64,000 nt of DNA, taken from contig AP024629.1 in NCBI GenBank assembly GCA_019670725.1, forward strand, positions 1,922,001 to 1,986,000, given 5' to 3'. This document shows positions 1 to 11,017 of this stretch, in pieces. The notes below the pieces were generated by a model. That model was not told the DNA's origin, did not search any database, and saw nothing but the letters and a program-made list of their open reading frames with translations. Made by a program: the position numbers and the translations under genes. Within the stretch, counting starts at the first letter, position 1, and the number at the start of each line of letters is the position of its first letter. Source of the stretch: Alphaproteobacteria bacterium SO-S41 (GTDB taxonomy: Bacteria; Pseudomonadota; Alphaproteobacteria; Micropepsales; Micropepsaceae).

Positions 1-1
1 C

Positions 2-1210
2 GTCGACACGCTGATCGTCATTCCGAACCAGAACCTGTTCCGCGTCGCCAACGAGAAGACGACGCTGGCCCAGTCGTTCGCGATGGCCGACGAAGTGCTG
101 CACTCCGGCGTGCGCGGCATCACCGATCTGATGATCGTGCCCGGCCTGATGAACCTCGATTTCGCCGACGTCCGCACCGTCATGATGGAGATGGGCAAGG
201 CGATGATGGGGACGGGCGAGGCCGAAGGGCCGAAGCGCGCGCTCGACGCCGCCGAGGCCGCGATCTCGAACCCGCTGCTCGACGATGTCTCGATGAAGGG
301 CGCCAAGGGCGTGCTCATCCACATCACCGGCGGCCCCGACCTGACGCTGTTCGAGGCCGACGAGGCCGCCAACCGCATCCGTTCGGAAGTCGACGCGGAA
401 GCCAACATCAAGGTCGGCTCGACCTTCGACGCCAAGCTTGAGGGGCGCATTCGCGTGTCGGTCGTCGCGACCGGCATCGATGCGCACGAACGGGCGCAGC
501 CCAAGCCCGTGACCCACGCGCCGGTGAACCAGATCGGCCGCGCGCCGATCCGGACCCAGCCCGTCGCCGCGCCGGCGCCCGCCGCCGCCCCGGTCACCGC
601 GCAGCTCTCGCTGCCGGAAAACCTGGTCGCCGCGCAGCCGGAAATCTTCGTCCGTCCCGCCGCGCCCCAGCCGAACCCTGTGCACGCGATGCAGACGGCG
701 GCCGAGGAAAAGCTGCAGGCCGATCTCGCCAGCCAGCAGAAGGCGCTCGACGAAGCGCGCGCCAAGGTCGCCGAGGCCGAAGCCGCGATCAGCCGCCAGC
801 GTCAGGCGCCGCAGCCGGTTGCCGCCACCGTGACCCGTCCCACCGTGACGTTCGACGATTTCGCCATCTCGGCCGAATCGGGCGGCATCCGCGGCGGCGT
901 CTCCGAGCCGATGGCCCGTCCCGGCCTGACGCCTGAAGCGCCGACCGGCATCATGGGCACGATCGGCGGGCTCTTCACCCGCAGCAAGGCCAAGCGCGCC
1001 GAAACCGGTCCGCAGACCCGCTACCAGCCCGAGCCGGAAGCGACGATCAACGCGCCGCGTCCGATCGAGCCGCGCTTCGCCGACCCGGCCGCGCCGCGCG
1101 CGACCGCCCGCACCGTGAAGGCGCCGGAAACCCCGTCGCTGTTCGCCAGCAGCCCGGCCGAGGATCCGCTGGAGATCCCCGCCTTCCTGCGCCGCCAGGC
1201 GAACTCGTAG
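2..1210 (+). CDS. ftsZ: Cell division protein FtsZ, 3' part (5' end outside window)
   Basis: Tubulin-like GTPase that polymerises into the cytoplasmic Z-ring. The reading frame is open from base 2 and begins inside the GTPase domain with [14 protein letters not shown] and NEKTT, typical of FtsZ shortly after the nucleotide-binding half; the true start lies upstream. The C-terminal GTPase subdomain is followed by a long Ala/Pro-rich linker that includes a charged Glu/Ala/Lys heptad-like stretch (about 708-815). The last residues, [15 protein letters not shown], are the conserved C-terminal peptide that binds FtsA and other membrane tethers. A strong terminator follows directly, so ftsZ ends its transcription unit before lpxC. 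Confidence 0.97.
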   Translation, partial: VDTLIVIPNQNLFRVANEKTTLAQSFAMADEVLHSGVRGITDLMIVPGLMNLDFADVRTVMMEMGKAMMGTGEAEGPKRALDAAEAAISNPLLDDVSMKGAKGVLIHITGGPDLTLFEADEAANRIRSEVDAEANIKVGSTFDAKLEGRIRVSVVATGIDAHERAQPKPVTHAPVNQIGRAPIRTQPVAAPAPAAAPVTAQLSLPENLVAAQPEIFVRPAAPQPNPVHAMQTAAEEKLQADLASQQKALDEARAKVAEAEAAISRQRQAPQPVAATVTRPTVTFDDFAISAESGGIRGGVSEPMARPGLTPEAPTGIMGTIGGLFTRSKAKRAETGPQTRYQPEPEATINAPRPIEPRFADPAAPRATARTVKAPETPSLFASSPAEDPLEIPAFLRRQANS

Positions 1211-1230
1211 GACTCGAGACGTTTCAACAG

Positions 1231-1265
1231 CCCGCCCCTGAGCAATCCGGGGCGGGTTTTCTTTT
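1231..1265 (+). terminator. Rho-independent terminator after ftsZ
   Basis: Perfect 8-bp GC stem CCCGCCCC (1231-1238) / GGGGCGGG (1249-1256) with a 10-nt loop, followed by TTTTCTTTTG. It lies 20 bp after the ftsZ stop. Confidence 0.9.
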
Positions 1266-1418
1266 GTTACAGGCGTGTCATCTGGCGTCCGATTGTCCAG
1301 TAATATCAATCGGTTGATTGCTGAAACAGTTGGAAACAATCCTTGTTTCGCTGCAGCGCAAAATAAACCCTATTTACTTCGGCGTGGAGCGGGGAATTTC
1401 CGGTCCGGGAGTACGCAC
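1266..1418 (+). promoter_or_regulatory. AT-rich leader/promoter region of lpxC with inverted repeat
   Basis: This stretch is clearly AT-richer than its surroundings and lies between the ftsZ terminator and the lpxC GTG, so it should hold the lpxC promoter. It contains a perfect inverted repeat GAAACAA-TCC-TTGTTTC at 1333-1349, a plausible operator. I did not find convincing -35/-10 boxes at standard spacing. Confidence 0.5.
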
Positions 1419-2333
1419 GTGAAGACCTATCAAACGACCATCAAGCAGAGCGTCTCGTGCCGCGGCACCGGGCTGCACTCGGGCGTCGATGCCGTGCTGA
1501 CCCTGCACCCCGCGCCGGCCCATCATGGCATTGTCTTCCAGCGCGTCGATATCGGCGGCCGCGAAGCCCGCGTTCCCGCGCGTTTCGATCTGGTCGGCTC
1601 GTCCGCCTATGGCACCACGCTGCGCAACGATGCCGGCGTGGAAGTGCGCACCGTCGAGCACCTGATGGCCGCGCTGTCGGCCGCGGGCGTCGACAATCTG
1701 CTCGTCGAGATCGACGGGCTCGAAATTCCGATTATGGACGGCAGCTCGGCCGCCTTCGTGGCGCTGATCGAAGCGGCGGGCCTCCGTTCGCAGGCCGCGA
1801 CGCGTCACTATATCCGCGTGCTGCGGCCGGTCGAAGTGCGCGACGGCGACAAGATCGCGCGTCTGGCGCCTTATGACGGTTTCCAGATCGACTGCGACAT
1901 CGACTTCGAGGCCGCGGCGATTGCCCGCCAGCGCTTCGTGTTCGAGGTCAAGGGCGACATCTTCAAGAACGATGTCGCGAGCGCCCGCACCTTCACCCAG
2001 ATGAAGGATGTCGAGGCGCTGCACGCCCGCGGCCTGGCACTGGGCGGCTCGATGGACAATGCGGTCGTGGTGGACGAGGGCGAGGTCCTAAACCCCGAGG
2101 GCCTGCGCTTCGCCGACGAGTGCGTGCGTCACAAGGCGCTGGACGTGCTGGGCGACCTGGCGCTGGCCGGCAAGCCGATTCTGGGCCGTTTCGAGGGCGT
2201 GAAGATGGGTCACACCATGAATAACCGCCTGCTGCGCGCCCTGTTCGCCGACGCCTCGGCCTATGACCTGGTCCCGGCCGGTGCGGGCCGCGGCACGGTC
2301 GTCCCTATGCCGATCGCGGCTTCTCCTGCCTGA
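1419..2333 (+). CDS. lpxC: UDP-3-O-acyl-N-acetylglucosamine deacetylase LpxC
   Basis: Zinc-dependent deacetylase for the first committed step of lipid A synthesis, cytoplasmic. The frame opens further upstream, but the family N-terminus (KTYQTTIKQ, CRGTGLHSG) begins at the GTG at 1419, giving 304 residues, the usual size. Visible catalytic features are the E80-H81 pair in VEHLMAAL, the second zinc site H238-K-A-L-D242, and H265 in GHTMNNRLL. It stands between ftsZ and bamD, a typical alphaproteobacterial arrangement. An AT-rich leader with an inverted repeat precedes it. Confidence 0.96.
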   Translation: MKTYQTTIKQSVSCRGTGLHSGVDAVLTLHPAPAHHGIVFQRVDIGGREARVPARFDLVGSSAYGTTLRNDAGVEVRTVEHLMAALSAAGVDNLLVEIDGLEIPIMDGSSAAFVALIEAAGLRSQAATRHYIRVLRPVEVRDGDKIARLAPYDGFQIDCDIDFEAAAIARQRFVFEVKGDIFKNDVASARTFTQMKDVEALHARGLALGGSMDNAVVVDEGEVLNPEGLRFADECVRHKALDVLGDLALAGKPILGRFEGVKMGHTMNNRLLRALFADASAYDLVPAGAGRGTVVPMPIAASPA

Positions 2334-2473
2334 TGCGCCGATGTGACCGGCGGCCTATGGCGGTCGGCTGCGCTTTCTTTTAAGACACCCGGGCTTGGAC
2401 CCGGAATCGAGGCGTATCTTGGTGCGCCGACGGGCCGTATTGTGTCAGTCCCTTCGTGGCGTATGAGGTCAGC

Positions 2474-3337
2474 ATGTTCTTCGCAGGCGGTTTCGGCCGG
2501 TCCTCCAGGCTCTGGCCTGCAGCCGCCGCACTGGCCGGAGCCCTGACGCTCGGCGCTTGCGAGACGATGGACAGCATCAATCCGTTCTCGAGCAGCACGC
2601 CCCAATACGGCCCCGGCCAGGGCGAGATGCCGGTCGAGCAGATCTACAATCTCGCGATGGATCAGCTGGAGGGCGGCGACTACCGCTCGGCCGCGCCGAT
2701 CTTCGAAGAGGTGGAGCGCCAGTATCCCTATTCGGTGTGGGCGCGCCGGGCGATCCTGATGGCCGCCTATTGCTACTACCAGATCAATAAATACGGCGAC
2801 GCGGTGAATGCCGCCGAGCGGTTCCTTGCGCTCTACTCGGGTAACAAGGACGCCGCCTATGCCTATTATCTGAAAGCGATTTCCTACTACGAGCAGATCG
2901 TCGACGTGGGCCGCGACCAGGCGACGACGCAGCAGGCGCTCGTCGCGCTGAACGACGTGACGCAGCGCTTCCCCGGTACGGCCTATGCGCGCGATGCGCG
3001 GTTGAAGCTGGACCTCGCGCTCGACCACCTCGCCGGCAAGGAAATGGCGATCGGCCGGTACTATCTGCGCCGCGAGCAGTACATCGCCGCGATCAACCGC
3101 TTCCGCGTCGTGGTGACGAACTTCCAGACGACCTCGCAGACGCCTGAAGCGCTGCACCGTCTGGTCGAGGCGTATCTCGCGCTCGGCATTCGCGGCGAGG
3201 CGCAGACCGCGGCCGCCGTGCTCGGCTACAACTATCCGGGCAGCCGCTGGTACGAGGAATCCTACGCGCTCCTGACCGGGCAGCAGCTGCAGCCGCGCGA
3301 CGGCGGCGGCTGGCTCTCCGGCCTCTTCGGCGGCTAA
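2474..3337 (+). CDS. bamD: Outer membrane assembly lipoprotein BamD (ComL)
   Basis: TPR lipoprotein of the BAM complex that inserts beta-barrel proteins into the outer membrane. From the ATG at 2474 the protein has a short signal peptide ending in the lipobox L-G-A-C with Cys29 as the lipidation site, then about five TPR units rich in YxxA/AxxxY patterns (for example SVWARRAILMAAYCYYQ). Length is 287 residues. An in-frame GTG at 2456 is possible, but it would add residues before the signal peptide and GAGGTC sits just before the ATG. recN follows 18 bp downstream, so the two are probably co-transcribed. Confidence 0.94.
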   Translation: MFFAGGFGRSSRLWPAAAALAGALTLGACETMDSINPFSSSTPQYGPGQGEMPVEQIYNLAMDQLEGGDYRSAAPIFEEVERQYPYSVWARRAILMAAYCYYQINKYGDAVNAAERFLALYSGNKDAAYAYYLKAISYYEQIVDVGRDQATTQQALVALNDVTQRFPGTAYARDARLKLDLALDHLAGKEMAIGRYYLRREQYIAAINRFRVVVTNFQTTSQTPEALHRLVEAYLALGIRGEAQTAAAVLGYNYPGSRWYEESYALLTGQQLQPRDGGGWLSGLFGG

Positions 3338-3355
3338 GGCCAGGAGACTTCAGCG

Positions 3356-5026
3356 ATGCTGACACAGCTCTCGATCCGGGACGTCGTCCTGATCGAACGG
3401 CTGGACCTTGCCCTGGACGGCGGGCTCAACGTGCTGACGGGTGAGACCGGCGCGGGCAAGTCGATCCTGCTGGACGCGCTGCAGGTGGCGCTGGGCCGAA
3501 AGTCCGACCGCGCCTCCGTGCGGCAGGGTGCGACGTCCGGTGCCGTGACCGCCGTGTTCGAGCCCGACTCTAGCCATGCGGCCTTCGCGCTGCTCGCCGA
3601 GAACGGCATCGAGGCGGAGGGCGAACTGATCCTGCGCCGCACCGTCGCCGCCGACGGCAAGAGCCGGGCCTTCATCAACGACCAGGCCGTAGGCGCCGCG
3701 CTGCTGCGCGAGATCGGCGACACGCTGGTCGAGCTACATGGCCAGAATGACGGGCGCGGGCTGTTGAGCGCCTCCGCCCATCGCGCGCTGCTGGACGCAT
3801 TTGGCGGTCATGCGAAGGAGGCCGGCGCCACGGCGACCGCCTATGCTGCATGGCGCACGACGGAGAACGAGGCGGCCGAGTTCGCGCGGGCGCTGGAAGC
3901 GGCGCGGGCGGATGCGGACTATTTGCAGGCAGCGGTCTCGGAGCTTTCCAAGCTTGCGCCGGAAGAGGGCGAAGAGGAGCGGCTGGCGCAGGAGCGCGCG
4001 CTGCTGATGTCGTCGGAGAAGCTGGCCGGCGAGCTGAGCGCGGTCACCGAACTGCTGGGCGGTGGCGACAAGGCGGTCGACACCCGGCTCATCGCGGCGT
4101 CGCGCCGCATAGAACGGCTGCGTCCCCAGGCGATGGGGCGACTCGATGCCGCCGGCGAAGCGCTGGAGCGCGCCGTGCTGGAGGCGACCGAAGCGCGCGC
4201 CCAGGCCGAGGCGGCGCTGGAGGCGATGAATTTCGATCCCCGCAAGCTGGAGCAGATCGAGGAGCGGCTCTTCGCGCTGCGCGGGGCGGCGCGGAAGTTC
4301 AAGGTGCAGGTCCACGACCTCGCGAAGCTGAGTGCGGAGCTTGCCGACAAGGTTCAGGCGATGGCCGATGCCGAGGTACGCTCGCGCAAGCTGGCGAAGG
4401 CCGAGGCCGCGGCGCGGGCGGCGTTCGTCGAGGCCGCGGGGGCGCTGACCGCGAAGCGGAAAGTCTCAGCGGGCAAGCTGGAAGCTGCGGTCACGCGCGA
4501 GCTGAAGCCGCTGAAATTCGACAAGGCGAAATTCACCGTGGCGCTGACGCCGGTGGCGGTGGAGCAGGGGACGGCGGCGGGGCTCGATGCGGTGGAGTTC
4601 CAGATCGCGACCAATCCCGGCGTGCCCGCGGGCGCGCTGACCAAGATCGCGTCGGGTGGCGAGCTTGCGCGGGTGATCCTGGCGCTGAAGGTGGCGCTGG
4701 CCGAACGCGGCACGGCGCCGACGCTGATCTTCGACGAGGTCGACCAGGGTGTCGGCGGGGCCGTCGCCGATGCGGTGGGGGCGCGGCTCGCCAAGTTGGG
4801 GCGGCAGGCACAGGTTCTGGTCGTCACGCACTCGCCCCAGGTCGCGGCGCGCGGCGACCGGCATTTCCGCATCGCCAAGAAGACGGCCGGCGGCGTGACG
4901 CTGACGGGCGTCACCGCGCTGGACGATACCGGCCGGCGCGAGGAGATCGCGCGCATGCTGTCGGGCGCCTCGATCACGGACGAGGCGCGCGCGGCGGCCG
5001 AGACGCTGCTCGCGGCGCGGGACTAG
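3356..5026 (+). CDS. recN: DNA repair protein RecN
   Basis: SMC-like ATPase acting in double-strand break repair. The N-terminus (LTQLSIRDVVLIERL) and Walker A GETGAGKS (residues 29-36) are typical. A long Ala/Glu-rich coiled coil fills the middle (about 150-370), then the ABC signature SGGELARV and Walker B LIFDEVDQGVGG, with VVTHSPQVAARGD near the end as in RecN. The 556 residues are full length. It sits 18 bp after bamD. A small methyltransferase begins two codons after the TAG stop in the same reading frame. Confidence 0.96.
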   Translation: MLTQLSIRDVVLIERLDLALDGGLNVLTGETGAGKSILLDALQVALGRKSDRASVRQGATSGAVTAVFEPDSSHAAFALLAENGIEAEGELILRRTVAADGKSRAFINDQAVGAALLREIGDTLVELHGQNDGRGLLSASAHRALLDAFGGHAKEAGATATAYAAWRTTENEAAEFARALEAARADADYLQAAVSELSKLAPEEGEEERLAQERALLMSSEKLAGELSAVTELLGGGDKAVDTRLIAASRRIERLRPQAMGRLDAAGEALERAVLEATEARAQAEAALEAMNFDPRKLEQIEERLFALRGAARKFKVQVHDLAKLSAELADKVQAMADAEVRSRKLAKAEAAARAAFVEAAGALTAKRKVSAGKLEAAVTRELKPLKFDKAKFTVALTPVAVEQGTAAGLDAVEFQIATNPGVPAGALTKIASGGELARVILALKVALAERGTAPTLIFDEVDQGVGGAVADAVGARLAKLGRQAQVLVVTHSPQVAARGDRHFRIAKKTAGGVTLTGVTALDDTGRREEIARMLSGASITDEARAAAETLLAARD

Positions 5027-5032
5027 GCGCGC

Positions 5033-5656
5033 TTGGCGGCGCGCGATCCTGCTTCGTTCATTCAGGGCAACCTGCAGATCACTGAAACACCGGGCCTGCC
5101 GGGGTTGCGGCTTTACACGGCGCATCCGGGCAGCGGCCTGTCGCGGCTGGCTGAGGCCAATGGCCCGCCGCCCTACTGGGCCTATCGCTGGGCGGGCGGG
5201 ATGGCGCTGGCGCATCATGTGACGGCGCGTCCGGAGGTGGTGCGCGGAAAGCGTGTGCTGGATTTCGGGGCGGGGTCGGGGCTGGTGGCGATTGCCACGG
5301 CGCGATCAGGTGCGGCGGCGGTGTGGGCGGCGGAAATTGATCCGTATGGGGTTGCCGCGATTGATCTGAACGCGGCCTTGAACGGGGTGTCGGTCGAAGT
5401 GCCTGCCAAGGGTGCGGGCGTGCCGCCGGTCGACCTCGTGCTGGCCGGGGATGTCTTTTATGCGCCGGATGTCGGGCGGCGCATCCTGCCGGTTCTGGAG
5501 CGTTGGGTCGCAGCAGGGATCGAAGTGCTGGTCGGTGACCCCGGCCGGGCCGATTTGCCGCTGAACCGGCTGGAGCGCTTGGCCGCGTATGACGTGACCG
5601 ATGCCGGCGGGACGGCGGCGGAGGGCGTAGTGTTTGCGCTGCAATTCAGCAGATAG
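5033..5656 (+). CDS. Class I SAM-dependent methyltransferase, Nnt1/COG3897-like
   Basis: Predicted SAM-dependent methyltransferase related to the 'nicotinamide N-methylase-like' COG3897 group, whose bacterial substrates are not established. SAM-binding motif I is VLDFGAGSGLVAIA, followed by the acidic AAEIDPYGVAAIDLNAALNG and a DLVLAGDVFYAP motif. The only plausible start after the in-frame recN stop is TTG at 5033, giving 207 residues; no good Shine-Dalgarno is seen, so translation may be coupled to recN. The family usually starts with an -FIxxN- segment, present here as SFIQGN, which argues that little or nothing is missing. Confidence 0.82.
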   Translation: MAARDPASFIQGNLQITETPGLPGLRLYTAHPGSGLSRLAEANGPPPYWAYRWAGGMALAHHVTARPEVVRGKRVLDFGAGSGLVAIATARSGAAAVWAAEIDPYGVAAIDLNAALNGVSVEVPAKGAGVPPVDLVLAGDVFYAPDVGRRILPVLERWVAAGIEVLVGDPGRADLPLNRLERLAAYDVTDAGGTAAEGVVFALQFSR

Positions 5657-5662
5657 CTGGCA

Positions 5663-7970
<2,308 letters not shown>

Positions 7971-7977
7971 CCGAAAC

Positions 7978-8129
7978 TTTCCTCCCCCGTTTACGGGGGA
8001 GGGGGACCGCGTAGCGGTGGAGGGGGCGGATGCAGCGCGGCGCTTTGTCCCGTTTCGCGCCCCCCTCTGCTTCATCGTTCGCTTTGCGAACGATGAAGCT
8101 GTCTCCCCCCGCAAGCGGGCGGGAGCAAG
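7978..8129 (+). repeat. Palindromic intergenic repeat, family C, copy 1
   Basis: GC-rich element between the convergent ligA and the hydrolase. It starts CCTCCCCCGTTTACGGGGGA, continues with CCGCGTAGCGGTGGAGGG and ends with CCCCCGCAAGCGGGCGGGAG; internally it has a hairpin TTCATCGTTCG-CTTTG-CGAACGATGAA. A second copy at 14941-15093 is nearly identical in the first 60 bases and has compensating changes in the hairpin arms. Confidence 0.85.
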
Positions 8130-8143
8130 ATGGCGAGCGACGG

Positions 8144-8854
8144 CTACTCCAGCACGTCCTTGATCGCCGCGGCGAGCTTGTCCGGCGCGGAGAAGAAAGG
8201 GGAGTGGCTGGTGTCCAGTTCCACGGTGTCGCTGACTGGCGAACGGGCGATCATGCCGCGTTGGGTGGCGGCGCCGATGGCCTTGTCCTGTTTGCAGATG
8301 ATGTAGCTGCGCCGCACGCTGCCGAAGCGGTCATGGCTGAGCGTCGCGGCGGCCTGGAACGGCTCGGCGGATTGCGGCACGAGCAGAAGGCGGGCGAGGG
8401 CGACGTCCTCCTCCAGGCAGTCGGCGTAGAAGGCCGGCTTCAGGCCCTCGTCCTTGATGACGACACGGCCATCCTCCAGCGGCACCATGTACTGTCCGAG
8501 CAAAGTAGCGCTGTCGCCGGCGGCGTTGGCGAAGATGGATTCGCCGGTGCGCGGCAGGAAGGCGCAGAGATAGACCAGCGTTTTGATGCGTTCGGGCGCC
8601 AGCTCGGCGGCGGCGCTGATGACCTGGCCGCCCATGGAATGGCCGAGCAGGACGGCGGGTTCCGGAAGGGTTTGCAGTTTCGCGGCGACCGCCTCGGCAT
8701 AGGCGGCGAGGGTCTGCGTGCCGCCGGTGGCGAGGCCGTGGCCGGGCAGGTCGATCGTGTGCGGGGTGAGGCCGAGCGCCTGCAGCGCCGGGATCGTCTT
8801 GTACCAGCACCATGCGCCATGCCACGCGCCGTGGACGAGCAGGATATGGGTCAT
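8144..8854 (-). CDS. Alpha/beta hydrolase, salicylate-esterase/hydroxynitrile-lyase type
   Basis: Small alpha/beta-fold hydrolase of 236 residues. The N-terminus ILLVHGAWHGAWCWY is the oxyanion-hole region typical of plant-esterase-like EstC/MES/HNL proteins. The nucleophile elbow is GHSMGG with Ser73, and the catalytic His is probably in DTSHSPFF near the C-terminus. The true substrate is unknown. It is the last gene of a minus-strand run (SDR 18 bp upstream, then a VOC protein), suggesting a catabolic or detoxification operon. Confidence 0.85.
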   Translation of the reverse strand: MTHILLVHGAWHGAWCWYKTIPALQALGLTPHTIDLPGHGLATGGTQTLAAYAEAVAAKLQTLPEPAVLLGHSMGGQVISAAAELAPERIKTLVYLCAFLPRTGESIFANAAGDSATLLGQYMVPLEDGRVVIKDEGLKPAFYADCLEEDVALARLLLVPQSAEPFQAAATLSHDRFGSVRRSYIICKQDKAIGAATQRGMIARSPVSDTVELDTSHSPFFSAPDKLAAAIKDVLE

Positions 8855-8872
8855 GGCGGTCTCCTGGATGTC

Positions 8873-9688
8873 CTAGAGCGCGTTGTCGAAGGCCGCCGAA
8901 ATCTTGGCGGCGCGGCCGTCGAAGAAGGCTTTCGCCTCCTTGTGCGTGTGGATGTAGAGCCGGTTCTCGCGGATCGCGTCGAGGACGAGATCGGCGACGG
9001 GTTCGACGCTGAGCGTGCGACCCTGGAGACTGCCGCTTTCGGCATCGGCATAGGGCTGAGCCGCCGTGGCGCCGCCGAGGCTTTCGGGGCGGTTGCGGGC
9101 GCTGTTGTCGATCGCCGTCGTCACCCGCATGGGGCACAACACCGAAGCGCCGAGCGGCGTGCTGCGCAGGTCCTTGTGCAGCGACTCGGCCAGCGCGACC
9201 ACCGCGGCCTTGGTGACGTTGTACGGCCCCAGCGAACGATTGGGCACGATGCCCGCGAAGCTGGCCGTGAAGATCATGTGGCCGTCCTGACCGTCCTTCA
9301 ACATGCGCGGCAGGAAGACTTCGGTGCCGTGCACCGGTCCCCACAGATTGACGTCGATCGACCACTTCCAGTCCTTGTCGGTCATGGTCTGGACCGGGCC
9401 GAACACGGCGACGCCGGCATTGTGGAAGACGACATTGCAGCCGCCGAAACGCTGCCAGGTCCTGTCGGCGAGGGCGATGATCGCGTTGCGGTCGGAGACA
9501 TCGGTGCGGACGCCTTCCGCTTCAAAGCCTTCGACGATGAGCGCAGGCACGGCCTTGTCGAGCGCGCCTTGTTCGATGTCGGCGATGACGAGCTTTGCGC
9601 CTTCGCGGCCCAGAGCGCGGGCGACGGCGAGACCGATGCCGCTGGCACCGCCAGTGATGACCGCGACCTTGTTCCTGAAGTCCTTCAC
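8873..9688 (-). CDS. Short-chain dehydrogenase/reductase (SDR)
   Basis: NAD(P)-dependent oxidoreductase with a Rossmann fold. Cofactor motif TGGASGIG (residues 12-19), NAG motif (HNAGVAVFG), catalytic Ser143 (TASFAGI) and the Y156-N-V-T-K160 pair are all present. D37 in ADIE after the second strand suggests preference for NAD over NADP. Length 271 residues. It lies between the VOC protein and the hydrolase with short gaps, so the three are probably co-transcribed. Substrate unknown. Confidence 0.9.
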   Translation of the reverse strand: MKDFRNKVAVITGGASGIGLAVARALGREGAKLVIADIEQGALDKAVPALIVEGFEAEGVRTDVSDRNAIIALADRTWQRFGGCNVVFHNAGVAVFGPVQTMTDKDWKWSIDVNLWGPVHGTEVFLPRMLKDGQDGHMIFTASFAGIVPNRSLGPYNVTKAAVVALAESLHKDLRSTPLGASVLCPMRVTTAIDNSARNRPESLGGATAAQPYADAESGSLQGRTLSVEPVADLVLDAIRENRLYIHTHKEAKAFFDGRAAKISAAFDNAL

Positions 9689-9719
9689 GCGCGTCTCCCG
9701 CTTGTCGCGATTGTTGTTC

Positions 9720-10565
9720 TTAGTTTTCGGCGAACTCCACGATCACGCCGCCGGCGTGTTTCGCGGCGACGACGAGGCCGTGATGGTGGTCGGCATAGGG
9801 CGTGCGGCCCATGTCGAGCATGGCGCCGGCGGCGTCGGGTTCGTTGACGGCGATGGAGAGCGCAGCGAGGCCGGGTAGGGGCGCGAGGCCCACTACCGCC
9901 TTGGCGCCGAAGCGGGCGGCGAGACCGACGGGCGTCATCACCGCGAGGCCGATGCCGTCGAGAATGACGGAAAGACCGTGCGGGGCGTCGGCGACATGGT
10001 CGAAGCCGAAGAGGCGCTCCAGCGCCGCGCGATACGTTGCCGGGTGGTCGGCGCCGATGACGATCTCGGCGAGGCCGGTCGCGCCGTTGGCGTGGAGCTG
10101 CCATTCGTGACGGGCGCGGGTGAGACGCGGCGTCAGGTGCTGGCACGCGAAGGCGATGACGCCGTCGAGGCCGCTTTCGAAGAGGACGTTCTCGAAGCTG
10201 ACGGTTTCAACCTTGCCGTCCAGGTCGAGCGGGCGGGAGAGGGCGAGCGGGTCCTGCGTGGGGATGCCGGCCTCGCGCAGGGCGGCGGCGGTCGCGGCGG
10301 CATCGTTGGACGCGAAAGCGATGCCGAGCCCGCCCGGCGGGCGCGCGGCGATGCCGGCGGCCAGCGGCGAGGTCCCGGCGCCGGCCGGGGCGATCAGCTC
10401 GACATAGGTGTCGGGGAACATGATGCAGTTGTTCGCCGTCGCGCCGCCGCCGTGAACGGCGCGCGGCGTCAGCGTGAAGCCGAAGCTCTTCCAGAGCTTC
10501 GCGGCGGCATCGAGATCGGTCGCGCTGACCATGACATGGTCGAGGGCGGAGAGCGGGCCGGTCAT
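9720..10565 (-). CDS. VOC (glyoxalase-like) family protein
   Basis: Vicinal-oxygen-chelate protein of 281 residues with two beta-alpha-beta modules. The first begins ALDHVMVSATDLDAAAKLWKS with GFTLTPR, matching Glyoxalase_3-type domains; the second half carries GLAEIVIGADHPATYRAALE. The pattern resembles metal-binding dioxygenases and isomerases, but a complete metal-ligand set cannot be confirmed by eye. It stands 31 bp upstream of the SDR in the same direction, which suggests a shared catabolic role. Confidence 0.8.
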   Translation of the reverse strand: MTGPLSALDHVMVSATDLDAAAKLWKSFGFTLTPRAVHGGGATANNCIMFPDTYVELIAPAGAGTSPLAAGIAARPPGGLGIAFASNDAAATAAALREAGIPTQDPLALSRPLDLDGKVETVSFENVLFESGLDGVIAFACQHLTPRLTRARHEWQLHANGATGLAEIVIGADHPATYRAALERLFGFDHVADAPHGLSVILDGIGLAVMTPVGLAARFGAKAVVGLAPLPGLAALSIAVNEPDAAGAMLDMGRTPYADHHHGLVVAAKHAGGVIVEFAEN

Positions 10566-10588
10566 GCGATTGTCCTCATCATCTTTGC

Positions 10589-11014
10589 CTAGACGATCTC
10601 GATCGACGAGGCGACCAGGCCGTCGAGGCTCAAAGTACCCAATCCATCATCGCCGTAGGCCATGCCCTCAATCTGGCGAAAATAGCCGTCGCGCAAGCCG
10701 ATGCTGGCATGAAGGCCACGCTTCAGGCCCGCGATCTCGACATGGAAGACGATCCAATCCGTGAGTTCCCCCTCGACCGCGCGATACGCCGAAAGGGGCG
10801 CACAGTTGCGCCGGTCGATGTCGATCGTCGTGATAAAGCCGACGCCTGTGTTCTCTCGTTCCGTCACTCGCGCCAGCGCGACTTGCGCCGCGAAACCGGC
10901 CGCGTAGGGGCTGTCGGATCTTTCGATCGCATCGACGAGATCGCGCTCAAGCCTGGTGAAGGCGCCGCCGGGACGGCTTTCGCCGTCATCACCCGCGCCG
11001 CCCTCTTCGTACAT
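10589..11014 (-). CDS. Hypothetical protein, 141 residues
   Basis: Not recognised. Acidic, Gly-rich N-terminus followed by a mixed alpha/beta region with GVGFITTIDIDRR and a LTDWIVFHVEIAGLKRGLH segment; no signal peptide or membrane helix. The start is three bases after the aminopeptidase P stop, implying translational coupling, and the VOC gene follows 23 bp later. This placement and a coherent amphipathic composition support a real gene. Confidence 0.65.
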   Translation of the reverse strand: MYEEGGAGDDGESRPGGAFTRLERDLVDAIERSDSPYAAGFAAQVALARVTERENTGVGFITTIDIDRRNCAPLSAYRAVEGELTDWIVFHVEIAGLKRGLHASIGLRDGYFRQIEGMAYGDDGLGTLSLDGLVASSIEIV

Positions 11015-11017
11015 GCC

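Noticed and set aside
2385-2410. CCGGG-CTTGGA-CCCGG hairpin before bamD as a terminator
   Set aside because: Five-bp stem without T-run; may be a fragment of a family D repeat, not enough to call.
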